The notes: generated by a model from the letters alone, not told the origin. DNA of 63,940 nucleotides from Eubacterium_U album (GCF_025336545.1 NZ_JAODBU010000010.1:1-63940), one strand, 5' to 3'; shown: positions 16,592 to 26,326, numbered from the stretch's first letter. Numbers and translations: made by a program.

Positions 16592-19585
16592 TTAATTGTT
16601 TTTAACTTTAACAACTTTACTCCACTTTCCATAAACCTTGCTTCCACTTACTTTCTTGTAAGCTCTTGCTTTTACGTAATATGTCTTATCTGCTTTTAAT
16701 TTCTTAACTGTTACTTTTACGCTCTTTGCATTAACTGTAACTGTTGTCTTCTTAGCAAATTTCTTGCTTGTTGATACCTTAACCTGATATCCTGCTACTC
16801 CACTTACTTTCTTAAGTACAATTGAAGCTTTCTTTGCTGATTTCTTCTTTGTAGCTTTCTTAATAGCAACTTTCTTAACTGTTACTTTTGCTGGTGCTAC
16901 TGTTGTAGCAGGAGCTGTTGTTGTTGGTGCTACTGTTGTTGGTGCAGCTGTTGTTGTTGGTGCTGCTGTTGTTTCAGGAATATCTTCAATTACACCTTCT
17001 GCTGTAATTTCTGTATCTTCCTTGATTTCAATCTTGTATGTTCCATCTTCTGATGCAACTACTTCTACATCATTAGCTTTAACAACCGGCTTACTATCCT
17101 TTGTGTATCCTGCTGCTAATTCAAGTTTAACTGTATATTCTGTTCCGTATACAACACTTGCTTCATATTCTGTTGTTAATGTGTAACCTGTTCCATTTGT
17201 TAATGTAACATTTAACTTTCTACCTGTTGCAACTTCTACTTCTGTATCTTCAGATGCTTTATAGTTCTTGCTGTCAGCATATCTTACATAATACTTTCCT
17301 GCTTTTACATTTGCAATTTCTGTTTCTGTAACTGCTGTATATTCTTCTTCACCTTCAGCTCTATATTCCATTTCATCTGTAACGCCTGTAATCTTACCAT
17401 CAGCATTTTCTTCTAATGTAGATGCAACTGATTCAATTCCTTCAGGTGCAGTTCTGTCTGCTTTAGTAATTTCAAATTTAACTGTCTTTGTTGTTGCCTT
17501 AGCTTTGTTATCATCACTCCAGTAATAATTGTCAGCATCTTTTAATGTAAGTTCAACATCATATGTTCCTACATCAACTCCACCTTCATTCTTTGTTACT
17601 GTGTAATCATCTGTATCTTCAATATCTGCTACAACTGTTTCACCTGTATATGTCTTACTTTCAATTACAGGTGCATCAACTGGAGTTTTTGTTGTATAAA
17701 CTTTAGCATCATCAACTGTTACATTTAAGCCTACACCGATTTCATTAATTACATAACCCCATCCGTTGCTACCGCCTGAAACAGAAATCTTAACGTATCT
17801 TACTCCTGCTTCTGTGTAATCACTTAATTTATCTAAATTAATAATATTTAAGTCAGCTGTTCCTGCATTGTCTTTCTTACATGAATAACCATTATTTTCT
17901 GCTACAGTTGTATAGTTTTCACCATCTAATGAAAGTTCAACCTTAGTATCTGCTGCATATGTTCTTGGATTAGAATATCCTAATATTAATTTTTCAAACT
18001 GTGATGGAAGATACGCATCTCCTAAATCAAGTACAACACTTGCTTCTTCTCCTGCAGCTGTTCTAATTGCAGCGCCACTATCTTCACCACTTGCAATGTT
18101 TCCATCAATTGCAACGCCTGCATTTTCAAGTGTATATCCGTCATTGTAATATGATGAAATGTCTATTATCTTAGCTTCAGGATTATTATTAGTGTTTGCA
18201 ATATTATTTGCTCCTGTAACTAATTCAGAGATATCTGTAACTTTTACTGTTTCTGTTGCTTCAATCACATCTGAAACATCCATATCATCACATACGGCTC
18301 TTGCTGTAATTGTATATTCACCTGCATCAACACCTGTTGCTGTGTATGACTTTCCGGCTTCAACATTATCACCAATTACCTTGTCACCTGCATATACCAT
18401 ATATTTATATCCTGCTTCAACCTGACCTTCTGCTGCTTCAACAGAATATGTAATAGAATTGTATGCATCAGATGTTGCTGTAACTCCTGCAGGAGCAGAT
18501 GCCTTTTCCATTTCTACAGGTCCCTGTGGATTTTCTGAGAATACAGCAATTTCTGTAATCTGTGTTCCCCAGTTAACTGCCTGATTTACATTTATTCTTA
18601 CTTTTCTAACATTTCCCTTAAGGCTATCTTTGTCAAGTACCTTAGCGACCATGTACTGAGAGCCATCTTTCTGGTCTGTAGATGCTCCTGCCGGGTATTC
18701 TGTTACAGATGCAACCGTCTTAAATGTTGTATCCCCGAACTGAATATCGAATCCGTTTGCCGGATATAATTCTGCCTGACCATTTCTAAACCATACTACT
18801 ACTTCATCAATACTTGAAGCTGCATATGATTGTCCTAAATCTACTTCAAAATATCCCGGTGTTTTAACACCAACATAATTACCATTCCACTTATCCCAAA
18901 TACCATCTGTAAGTGTTGTTGAATCATTGTTACCTTCTTTATAATTACTTACTGATGATGATTTCTGATATGCAAGGTTTCTATCTGTTGTAAGCCATCT
19001 TACTTCATCACTAACCGTTGCCTCTTCAACAGTAACATCTGTTACAGTAAATGTCTGTCCCGCCTTAACTACGCCACTAAGATCTTTAGTAACCTTAATC
19101 TGTCCGTTTTCATCAGCTATTGTCGTTTCTTCCCATGAATTTTCTGTTCCATCAACTGTATACTTAATATTATATTTATAGAACTTTCCACCTTCTAAAT
19201 TACCAAAAACCTTTTCAAGCTGTAGTCCCCAAGCCTGGGCTGCAGTATTTATAACATATACAGATACTGTTTTCTGTCCATCAGCTCCATCTTTAGCTGC
19301 TGCTGAAACTCCTGACCATGAATTGCCTGAATACAGATTCCATTCTGAACCATCTACATCATTCTTGTCTCCAACTTTGTAGATTAAATTCTCTCCCAAT
19401 GGATTCCATCCTTCATTAAGTAAGGTATATCCTTCAGGAACAGCTACTTCTCCATCCAATAAAGCAATTCCATATTGATCTGCCGCACTAACATTCTTTA
19501 CCTGATAGCCTGTAGCGCTTGTAACAACCATTGCTGCCACAAGACCATATGAGCAGGCTAACTTAATTCCTTTCCTAATTTTCAT
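16592..19585 (-). CDS. Large secreted multi-module carbohydrate-binding surface protein
   Basis: 997 aa from ATG 19585, preceded by GAAGGGAGAC; the ATG at 19603 lacks a ribosome site. After the signal peptide come a CBM4-like module (about 60-165: WNLYSGNSWSG, AWGLQLEKVF) and two F5/8-type-C-like modules (about 185-340 and 445-610; LGQSYAASSIDEVVVWF and LDLGDAYLPSQF). Ig/FN3-like and MBG-like segments follow, then an Ala-Pro-Thr linker (about 870-905) and the shared Lys-rich C-terminal domain. No catalytic signature was found, so it is probably a polymer-capturing or scaffolding protein of the glucan system. The last 300 bp are nearly identical to the neighbour at 19887. Paired operator-like palindromes lie upstream. 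Confidence 0.8.
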   Translation of the reverse strand: MKIRKGIKLACSYGLVAAMVVTSATGYQVKNVSAADQYGIALLDGEVAVPEGYTLLNEGWNPLGENLIYKVGDKNDVDGSEWNLYSGNSWSGVSAAAKDGADGQKTVSVYVINTAAQAWGLQLEKVFGNLEGGKFYKYNIKYTVDGTENSWEETTIADENGQIKVTKDLSGVVKAGQTFTVTDVTVEEATVSDEVRWLTTDRNLAYQKSSSVSNYKEGNNDSTTLTDGIWDKWNGNYVGVKTPGYFEVDLGQSYAASSIDEVVVWFRNGQAELYPANGFDIQFGDTTFKTVASVTEYPAGASTDQKDGSQYMVAKVLDKDSLKGNVRKVRINVNQAVNWGTQITEIAVFSENPQGPVEMEKASAPAGVTATSDAYNSITYSVEAAEGQVEAGYKYMVYAGDKVIGDNVEAGKSYTATGVDAGEYTITARAVCDDMDVSDVIEATETVKVTDISELVTGANNIANTNNNPEAKIIDISSYYNDGYTLENAGVAIDGNIASGEDSGAAIRTAAGEEASVVLDLGDAYLPSQFEKLILGYSNPRTYAADTKVELSLDGENYTTVAENNGYSCKKDNAGTADLNIINLDKLSDYTEAGVRYVKISVSGGSNGWGYVINEIGVGLNVTVDDAKVYTTKTPVDAPVIESKTYTGETVVADIEDTDDYTVTKNEGGVDVGTYDVELTLKDADNYYWSDDNKAKATTKTVKFEITKADRTAPEGIESVASTLEENADGKITGVTDEMEYRAEGEEEYTAVTETEIANVKAGKYYVRYADSKNYKASEDTEVEVATGRKLNVTLTNGTGYTLTTEYEASVVYGTEYTVKLELAAGYTKDSKPVVKANDVEVVASEDGTYKIEIKEDTEITAEGVIEDIPETTAAPTTTAAPTTVAPTTTAPATTVAPAKVTVKKVAIKKATKKKSAKKASIVLKKVSGVAGYQVKVSTSKKFAKKTTVTVNAKSVKVTVKKLKADKTYYVKARAYKKVSGSKVYGKWSKVVKVKNN
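16638..16939 (-). repeat. 302-bp near-identical C-terminal coding segment, copy 1
   Basis: Matches 19933-20234 (offset 3295 bp) with only about four differences, clustered near the KLKADKTYY/KLKANKTYY codons, although the rest of the two genes is dissimilar. Confidence 0.9.
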
Positions 19586-19701
19586 TTTATTGTCTCCCTT
19601 CATAATGTGCTACACATTTATTATGTGCCCCAATGTTGTTTTAAATTTTATCATAATTATGTGCACATTTCAACAATATCACAGTTTAAAAAACATTTTT
19701 A

Positions 19702-19766
19702 TTGTGCACATTGCACAACGTATTTAATTTTCTTATATTTGTTATTTTATTGTGCAAAATACACAA
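19702..19766. promoter_or_regulatory. Paired 17-bp operator-like palindromes upstream of the CBM protein
   Basis: TTGTGCACATTGCACAA (19702-19718) and TTGTGCAAAATACACAA (19750-19766) share the same outer TTGTG/CACAA arms and 17-bp size, 48 bp apart. A looser AATGTG-CTA-CACATT dyad lies near 19604. The binding protein is unknown. Confidence 0.5.
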
Positions 19767-19830
19767 GTACTGAACATTTTATGACTATTTTAAGCCATTT
19801 TATTTACTTTTTTCACAAATAAAAATAGTT

Positions 19831-19865
19831 CAAAAAAAAGGAGAGTAGTAAAAACTACTCTCCTA
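19831..19865 (-). terminator. Terminator of the 19887 gene
   Basis: GGAGAGTAG (19840-19848) pairs perfectly with CTACTCTCC (19855-19863). On the minus strand it is followed by TTTTTTTTG. Confidence 0.9.
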
Positions 19866-19886
19866 AATTAGTTTGGTTGTATTAAA

Positions 19887-22013
19887 TTACTTGTTAGCTA
19901 TTTTTATTACTTTACTCCATTTACCATATACTTTGCTTCCACTTACTTTCTTGTAAGCTCTTGCTTTTACGTAATATGTCTTGTTAGCTTTTAATTTCTT
20001 AACTGTTACTTTTACGCTCTTTGCATTAACTGTAACTGTTGTCTTCTTAGCAAATTTCTTGCTTGTTGATACCTTAACCTGATATCCTGCTACTCCACTT
20101 ACTTTCTTAAGTACAATTGAAGCTTTCTTTGCTGATTTCTTCTTTGTAGCTTTCTTAATAGCAACTTTCTTAACTGTTACTTTTGCTGGTGCTACTGTTG
20201 TAGCAGGAGCTGTTGTTGTTGGTGCTACTGTTGTAGTTGTTGCTGTTTTTGCAGTTGTTGTTTCAGCTGACTTTGTAGTTGTTTCTTCCTGAGCCTTTGT
20301 TGTCTCAGGAGCTTCTGTTGTTGTTTCTGTATTTTCTGTTGTTGTTTCAGGGTCTGAAATTTTTGTAATTTCAGGTGCAAAGAATTCGATTGGATTTGTT
20401 AAACCTACCCAGCCCATTCCTACTACGAATTCTCCTGTTCCAGATTCTGTTGCTGTAAATTCTCCGGTTAATACCTGTTCTCCACCTACTAATGCAATCT
20501 GTGCTTCATTATTTGTTACTAAAACTTTTCCGTCATTTGATTCTGCATTTATCTTCCATGAGATTGAGTATTTTGCTCCCGGTACAAGTCCGCTAAATTC
20601 TTTCTTAACCTGTAAGCCCCATGCCTGACCCCAGTTACTTGTCTTCTGCTGAACTTTGATGTGATCTGCGTCTTCTGCATCTACACCTGCAACTGCTGTT
20701 GAACCATTCCATGACTGACCAACATAAATTGTATATCCGCCTAATTCACGATCTCCATCTGCATTGAATTCCTGATCCATTGTTATTTCAACAGGTTCCT
20801 GCTTTTCTGTTGTTGTTTCAGCTGCTTCTGTTGTTGTTTCAACTGCTTCTGTTGTTGTCTCTGTACTTTCTGTTGTTGTTTCAGCTGCTTCTGTTGTTGT
20901 TTCTGTACTTTCTGTTGTTGTTTCAGCTGCTTCTGTTGTTGTTTCAACTGCTTCTGTTGTTGTTTCTGTACTTTCTGTTGTTGGTTCTGTCTCTCCATCC
21001 TTTGTAAATGTCATAGTAAATGTCAACTGTAAATTAGCTACAGCATTTCCTAAATTCATAAAGATTACAGGATAATCTGCCTTTGAAACATAATCTAAAT
21101 TCAATTCATGTGTTCCTTCTTCAAATGTAACATCATTATTTGCTCCGTTTAACTGAAGGTTAGCTCCAAATGTAGCTGTAGAAGTATAAGCAACTTTAAC
21201 CTTATAATTTACTCCATCTCCACTTGCTTCTAATGGTCCAAATACCTGTTTATCTGCAGGAACTCTTGCCTGTGTATTCCAGTCTCCACCGCCTGCTTCT
21301 AAAAATTTAAAGTCAGCTGTTACAGCATTCTTAGTTGCTGTTCCTTTATATTTCATGCTGCCAACAGTAAATACCTGCCATGGCAATGATGTTGTCCACT
21401 TACCCTTTGCTGATGAATAGTATCCTTCTGCATCTGCCTGCTGCTCTGTCGTTGTTTCAATTTCTGTTGCTTCTGTACATGTAATTCCTCCAAAATCAAG
21501 TACTGTTCCAGATGGAATTCCGCTCAATTCAAGTACCATTCCTGTTGATTCTGAAGTTGCTTTAAACTGAACTGTAACTTCATTTTCACCTTCTTTAATT
21601 TCAATACCTGTCTTTATTACTTCAGGTGTCTCAATTTTTTCATAAAGAGTTCCTGCCTGAGATGCTTTAACTTTTAATTTTAAATCATATGTAGTATCTT
21701 TTGTTAATCCTGTAACAGTGTGCTTAGCCTGTAATTTCCAACAGCCTGAGTTACCATCTGATGAAATAACCTTTAAGCTTAAGTCGTCAACTGTACTTCC
21801 TGCATAAGCCATTTCTCCTGTATTTGATCCCCATTTACCTGCATATAAAGTCCAATCACCTACAGTTACAGTCTTGTCGTCACCTATAGTTGTGTAATCA
21901 CTCTCTTCATATGCACTTACCTGCAACACCTGATAAGCAGATACGCTTGAAAATACCATTGCTGTTGCACACGCATATGCCAATACCTTTCTTGAAATCT
22001 TATTAAATTTCAT
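19887..22013 (-). CDS. Secreted triple CBM4-like surface protein
   Basis: 708 aa. Signal peptide, then three beta-sandwich modules resembling CBM4 (about 45-185, WTLYAGKWGS; 195-345, LPWQVFTVGSMKY; 430-560, YTIYVGQSWNG with AWGLQVKKEF). A (TTTEA)-type linker lies between the second and third modules, and a second linker and the Lys-rich C-terminal domain follow. There is no glycosidase signature. It is probably a surface glucan-binding partner of the GH16 enzymes. Ribosome site AAAGGAG precedes ATG 22013. The C-terminal 300 bp are shared almost exactly with the 16592 gene, and a dyad at 22214-22233 may regulate it. Confidence 0.8.
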   Translation of the reverse strand: MKFNKISRKVLAYACATAMVFSSVSAYQVLQVSAYEESDYTTIGDDKTVTVGDWTLYAGKWGSNTGEMAYAGSTVDDLSLKVISSDGNSGCWKLQAKHTVTGLTKDTTYDLKLKVKASQAGTLYEKIETPEVIKTGIEIKEGENEVTVQFKATSESTGMVLELSGIPSGTVLDFGGITCTEATEIETTTEQQADAEGYYSSAKGKWTTSLPWQVFTVGSMKYKGTATKNAVTADFKFLEAGGGDWNTQARVPADKQVFGPLEASGDGVNYKVKVAYTSTATFGANLQLNGANNDVTFEEGTHELNLDYVSKADYPVIFMNLGNAVANLQLTFTMTFTKDGETEPTTESTETTTEAVETTTEAAETTTESTETTTEAAETTTESTETTTEAVETTTEAAETTTEKQEPVEITMDQEFNADGDRELGGYTIYVGQSWNGSTAVAGVDAEDADHIKVQQKTSNWGQAWGLQVKKEFSGLVPGAKYSISWKINAESNDGKVLVTNNEAQIALVGGEQVLTGEFTATESGTGEFVVGMGWVGLTNPIEFFAPEITKISDPETTTENTETTTEAPETTKAQEETTTKSAETTTAKTATTTTVAPTTTAPATTVAPAKVTVKKVAIKKATKKKSAKKASIVLKKVSGVAGYQVKVSTSKKFAKKTTVTVNAKSVKVTVKKLKANKTYYVKARAYKKVSGSKVYGKWSKVIKIANK
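19933..20234 (-). repeat. 302-bp near-identical C-terminal coding segment, copy 2
   Basis: Partner of 16638-16939; see that entry. The identity stops at the Thr-rich linker on one side and about 15 codons before the stop on the other. Confidence 0.9.
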
Positions 22014-22213
22014 TTTATTCTCCTTTCAATATTCTGGTTATAAAAACCTTTTTATTACATATTTCATTCTAGCATATTGTTTTATGCATTACAACCAATA
22101 ATATTGTAATTTTCACAATTTAATTAGTATAATTGCACGGCATATTTGTTTTTATCTGTTTCGTTTTTTGTAAAATACTATTGAAACATTTTTATATTTA
22201 CATTTTATTTTCA

Positions 22214-22233
22214 AGTAATGCTACAACATTACT
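22214..22233. promoter_or_regulatory. 20-bp palindromic operator candidate
   Basis: AGTAATG-CTACAA-CATTACT has perfect 7-bp arms. It lies about 200 bp upstream of the 19887 gene in a 338-bp intergenic stretch that otherwise holds only AT-rich sequence and the GH17 terminator. Confidence 0.4.
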
Positions 22234-22305
22234 AATTATGTCGATTAAAAAATATCATTTATAAAATAAACTCCGGCATCACTATAAATGTGCAAAATTT
22301 CCTTT

Positions 22306-22350
22306 AAATTAAAAATCTCTCTAACTGATTTTCAGTAAGAGAGATTTTAA
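22306..22350 (-). terminator. Terminator of the GH17 gene
   Basis: AAAATCTCTCTAACTG (22312-22327) pairs with CAGTAAGAGAGATTTT (22333-22348); T-rich sequence follows on the minus strand. It is immediately below the GH17 stop. Confidence 0.85.
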
Positions 22351-22351
22351 T

Positions 22352-23257
22352 TTATTTTTGCATTACTAACTTTGGTGTTCTGTCTACTCTGAATATTCCC
22401 CAGTTCTTCTCTGCTTCATTCGGTCTGTTTCCGCCTTTCCAAGGTTCATCAAAAGCTTCGAACATATAAGATATTATCTTTTCTTTGTCTGACCAATTCC
22501 AGAATTCTTGATAATATTTCTTCTGATTTTCTTCGTTAGCCTCGCCTTCTTTCATTTGTGAAAAATCGGCACAGTTTGTAGCCCAGCCTACTTCAGAAAA
22601 AATTACAGGTTTATCCGGATATAATTCACATATCTTTTTGTACCATTCCTTGTTTACATCTAACGCTTCTTCAACTGTATTTCCATACCACAACGGATAT
22701 GAATGTACGCTTATAATGTCAAGATATTTTGCAAGTTCCTGAAGTTTTACCCATTCGAATGCGCCCTCATTAAATGTTACAGGTACATTTGTTTCTGACT
22801 TCAATATTTTTGCAAAAGAAATCAATCTTTCTATAGGAACATTATTTGCTCCCCATTCAGGTGTATTTTCATTTCCTATAGATACTGCATTAATTATATC
22901 GCTATTCTCATTTGCTATTCTAACAAGATTTTCAATTCTTTTATCATTAAACTCTGCCCTTTTAGCCAACTCTTCTTCGGTATACACCTCATGAACCCAT
23001 GAGCATCCCGGATTATTAACCTCTGATATTAGTTCAGGACCAAGCATTACTTTTATATTCATGCCACAATCCCTAATAACCTGACATGTCATTTCTGCAT
23101 AAATAACCGGTGAATACATTCTTATGTATTTAAATCCTTCGCTTTCAATTATTCGTAAATCTTCCTTTATCTCATCATATGTTGGATATGTTTCATTTAA
23201 TGGACTTTGATTTTCTCTGTACCCTGAATAGCATATTGCTCTTCCCCATTCAAACAT
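22352..23257 (-). CDS. Cytoplasmic GH17-family beta-1,3-glucan-active enzyme
   Basis: 301 aa. It fits the (beta/alpha)8 GH17 fold with acid/base Glu in SIGNEN (about E130) and nucleophile Glu in FSEVGW (about E222); MFEAFDEPWK near the end is usual in bacterial GH17. There is no signal peptide, so it should act on imported beta-1,3-oligosaccharides by hydrolysis or transglycosylation. ATG 23257 follows AAAGGAAAAG and is chosen over a TTG at 23275. It is downstream of the GH94 phosphorylase, but a hairpin lies between them. Many bacterial GH17 proteins are transferases, so the reaction is uncertain. Confidence 0.8.
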   Translation of the reverse strand: MFEWGRAICYSGYRENQSPLNETYPTYDEIKEDLRIIESEGFKYIRMYSPVIYAEMTCQVIRDCGMNIKVMLGPELISEVNNPGCSWVHEVYTEEELAKRAEFNDKRIENLVRIANENSDIINAVSIGNENTPEWGANNVPIERLISFAKILKSETNVPVTFNEGAFEWVKLQELAKYLDIISVHSYPLWYGNTVEEALDVNKEWYKKICELYPDKPVIFSEVGWATNCADFSQMKEGEANEENQKKYYQEFWNWSDKEKIISYMFEAFDEPWKGGNRPNEAEKNWGIFRVDRTPKLVMQK

Positions 23258-23361
23258 TTTCTCTTTTCCTTTCAACTTCCTGATTTTATTTTACAAAAAC
23301 AATAGTGGAAATTAGCATTGCTTTATTATCATCTCCGTATGTCTCTGTTAGCATTTTATCA

Positions 23362-23395
23362 ATATAGCGGAGAACCCATAGATTCCCCGCTATGC
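23362..23395. terminator. Hairpin between GH94 and GH17 genes
   Basis: ATAGCGG (23364-23370) pairs with CCGCTAT (23387-23393). The T-run is weak on either strand, so it may be a partial terminator or processing site. Confidence 0.45.
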
Positions 23396-23451
23396 TTTAA
23401 TCTTTAAATTTACTTCAGTTTTAATATTCAAATCAAAAAAATATAAACTTT

Positions 23452-26148
23452 CTATTGTAATACAACCACAATATCAGCCTTATCACCAAATTTGTCTACA
23501 TCTTCTTTTGCAATCGTATCTGTTTCGCCGTATCTTTGTCCGTCAATATAAATAACTGCAACTTTATAATCGCCTGCGTCTTTGCACATGCCATTCTTAT
23601 AAGTTACATGTATATTTGTACCTCTAAACATACAACTTACTGAAGCTTCTCCATTTTCAAACTGTTTAGCTAAAAGCTTTGGTTTAAATTTAAGCGCTCC
23701 TATTTCACCTTTTACTCCATACATTTCATTTAAAACTGTAAGAAGCATCCAGCTTGCAGCCCCTGTAAGGTAATGGTACATTCCTCTTCCACGCTGACTG
23801 ATATATTCAGGTACTCCCGGATATATTCCACTTACTTTATAGTCATTACAATGTTTAAACAGAGTATTTATAACCTGATATCCTTCTTTTGCAAATCCTC
23901 TCTGATATAATGCATTTGCATACATTGTTGCCATGTGACAGAATACTGCTCCATTTTCTTTATGACCATATGCGAATCCAAAAAGTCTTCCAAGATCAGT
24001 TTTTACTTCTTTAAAATCAGTGTTCAATCTATATCCACCAACTTTTTCATCATAAAGATATTTATCTGCTGCTGCAGTAATGTCTTTTATCTGTTCTTTA
24101 GTTGCTGTTCCTGCCATAATTGTAAACACCTGAGCTGTAATCATCATTCTTACACCGGATTCAAAATCACCATCGACAGCATTTCCATGATTGTCATAGT
24201 AACCATTAAACCATGAGTAACCATCTTTACTCTTAATCCATTCTGTATTTCTGATATGCTCTGCTATCCACTGTGACATTCTATTAAGTATTGTACAAAG
24301 CTCTGTACATTTTACATTTACTTTTTCACCACTTACACTATGCTTTACCTGTTCACAGTAGCTGTATAACACTTCATGTTTTTCGTCTATACTATCATAA
24401 ACTGTTGGATCAACATTTAATAATAAAAGCATTTCTTTAGCTAATTCGACAGTTTCATTTCCTGTCATGTCAGCATAACTCTTTATAAGTTTTGCCATAT
24501 TTCCAAGATTTCCACCATAAAGTGCTGTAAATGCTACACTTTCGCCTCTCTCATCAGCCATATCAAGACCATCGTTCCAGTCAGCCCCTCTAAGTCTAAT
24601 ATGATTATGTTCACCTACATCATAGAAAGATGTCAAATGTTGCATAAGCATATGTTCAAGTACTGTTCCTTCATATACTTCTCCATCATTTGTTAACTGC
24701 TTATTTCCCTGTGCATCATTCCACTCTAAGTCTTTCTGTTCACCACGGCAAACCTGCGGATCCTTAAAGTATGCATTTTTTTCTGTTAAAAATTCTATAT
24801 CACCACTTTGTTCAATGTATAACTCCGTTGTCAGATATGGCCATGCGCCATGATCCATCCATACTCTTGTGATATTATTTCTATCAGCAATAAATTCGCC
24901 CTGCTTAGAACCAATAATTGTTGCATTTGTTCCATCTAATCTGACTCCACCAAAATTATCAATTAACATGCCACGAACTTTAGCCGGTTCCATAATTAAA
25001 AGTGCAAGGCAGTCCTGCCATAAATCTCTCCATCCTCTTCCACCTTTTCCATAATCATGGTGAGGTAAGAATGAACATCCGTAAATTCTTCTTAACATTG
25101 GCTGGAAGTTTACCCAATGCATCCAATTGTCAAATTCCTTGTCTGCTGAACTATAACTTACATTTATTTTTTTCTGCCAGAATTCCTTTGTTTCCTCTAA
25201 ATATTTATCAAATTCTTCCACAGATAAATACTTTTTACTTAGTTCATTTATATCATTCATTGATTCGCCGTAACCTAAAGCTACTACGAAAGTTCTTGAC
25301 TGCTTTGGCATTAATGTTACTTTTTCAAACTGCATCGCTGCTACAGTTTCATAACCGTCAACTTCTTCTCCTTCCTTGTATGGTAATGGCATATTTTTCA
25401 TCACATAATATGGATTTTCAAAATTTCCGCCATTTCCTATGAATTCTTCTGTAACAGGGCAGAAACTTTCAGGATTAACCATTTTCTCAAATCCTGTCAT
25501 TTTAGCTAATGCCGCATAATAAACTTTATTAAGGTTATGACCTCTTTCGTCAAATGTTAATGTAGGATTAATTACTACACCGTCTTTTATTGTGTATGTT
25601 CTATGTAATAATGATGTAACGTGTCTATGGTCACGAATGTTTGACGCAGAACGTGCATACATAGGTATTGCTACTGTAGGTGTAAATTCTACTTCTCCCT
25701 CTGTATTGTTAGTAATTACAATCTTAGTAAGTTCTACTTTATCATCAGTAGAAGGTACAAATGATGTAATTTTAGCTGACAATCCAAATTCATCTGATTT
25801 TCTTTCTATTTCATGCCACATAATACCTGCAGTTAATTTCACATCATCTTTTTTATCTGTAAACAACTGTGCCTGTTGCATTGCAGATCTACCTGTAACA
25901 GACCATGCTCCTTTTCCTTCAACATAAACCCAGAAATTTCTGCTTGATTTGTTATTATGTAAATTTTCACTACTTACAGGCTCTAACAAAAATGTATTCT
26001 GATCTAACTTAATGTCACCACCTAAATCAGGAGTAATTGCACTCATCATTCCTGCTTCATTTGCAAGTGGAAAATACATATAACTTGTTAAATCAGGATT
26101 GTCCAGTGTAAATGTACCTTTTTTATCTATATATTTAAGACTTCCCAT
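23452..26148 (-). CDS. GH94 phosphorylase, probably laminaribiose phosphorylase
   Basis: 898 aa. ATG 26148 follows AAAGAGGAGAAG; an upstream in-frame start has no ribosome site. The N-terminal beta-sandwich is followed by an (alpha/alpha)6 barrel with GH94 motifs: GGRGWRDLWQDCLAL, WMDHGAWPYL, and RGADWNDGLDM near residues 520-530 (catalytic Asp region). The length is close to laminaribiose phosphorylases (about 900) and longer than cellobiose phosphorylases (about 810). It would turn laminaribiose plus phosphate into glucose-1-phosphate and glucose in the cytosol. The GH16/GH17/GH161 context favours a beta-1,3 substrate, but cellobiose or other disaccharides cannot be excluded from sequence alone. 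Confidence 0.85.
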   Translation of the reverse strand: MGSLKYIDKKGTFTLDNPDLTSYMYFPLANEAGMMSAITPDLGGDIKLDQNTFLLEPVSSENLHNNKSSRNFWVYVEGKGAWSVTGRSAMQQAQLFTDKKDDVKLTAGIMWHEIERKSDEFGLSAKITSFVPSTDDKVELTKIVITNNTEGEVEFTPTVAIPMYARSASNIRDHRHVTSLLHRTYTIKDGVVINPTLTFDERGHNLNKVYYAALAKMTGFEKMVNPESFCPVTEEFIGNGGNFENPYYVMKNMPLPYKEGEEVDGYETVAAMQFEKVTLMPKQSRTFVVALGYGESMNDINELSKKYLSVEEFDKYLEETKEFWQKKINVSYSSADKEFDNWMHWVNFQPMLRRIYGCSFLPHHDYGKGGRGWRDLWQDCLALLIMEPAKVRGMLIDNFGGVRLDGTNATIIGSKQGEFIADRNNITRVWMDHGAWPYLTTELYIEQSGDIEFLTEKNAYFKDPQVCRGEQKDLEWNDAQGNKQLTNDGEVYEGTVLEHMLMQHLTSFYDVGEHNHIRLRGADWNDGLDMADERGESVAFTALYGGNLGNMAKLIKSYADMTGNETVELAKEMLLLLNVDPTVYDSIDEKHEVLYSYCEQVKHSVSGEKVNVKCTELCTILNRMSQWIAEHIRNTEWIKSKDGYSWFNGYYDNHGNAVDGDFESGVRMMITAQVFTIMAGTATKEQIKDITAAADKYLYDEKVGGYRLNTDFKEVKTDLGRLFGFAYGHKENGAVFCHMATMYANALYQRGFAKEGYQVINTLFKHCNDYKVSGIYPGVPEYISQRGRGMYHYLTGAASWMLLTVLNEMYGVKGEIGALKFKPKLLAKQFENGEASVSCMFRGTNIHVTYKNGMCKDAGDYKVAVIYIDGQRYGETDTIAKEDVDKFGDKADIVVVLQ

Positions 26149-26280
26149 TTCTTCTCCTCTTTCTAATATACTCAAGTAAGCGTTCGCAAAAACCACAGCC
26201 CGTATCCTTTGTATGTCTTTATAAGTGTGTAAAATGTTAATTTTTTATAAAAATTTGCGTTTTTTGCAATCACTATTCAC

Positions 26281-26313
26281 ACAAAAGGCGGACACCCTCC
26301 TGGATCTCCGCCT
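26281..26313 (-). terminator. Terminator of the GH161-like gene
   Basis: AGGCGGA (26286-26292) pairs with TCCGCCT (26307-26313); TTTTGTG follows on the minus strand. It separates the two phosphorylase genes, so GH94 needs its own promoter in 26149-26280. Confidence 0.7.
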
Positions 26314-26326
26314 ATTCATTTAGCAA

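Noticed and set aside
23452..26148. Cellobiose phosphorylase
   Set aside because: The protein is about 90 residues too long for typical cellobiose phosphorylases and sits among beta-1,3-glucanases; kept only as an alternative.
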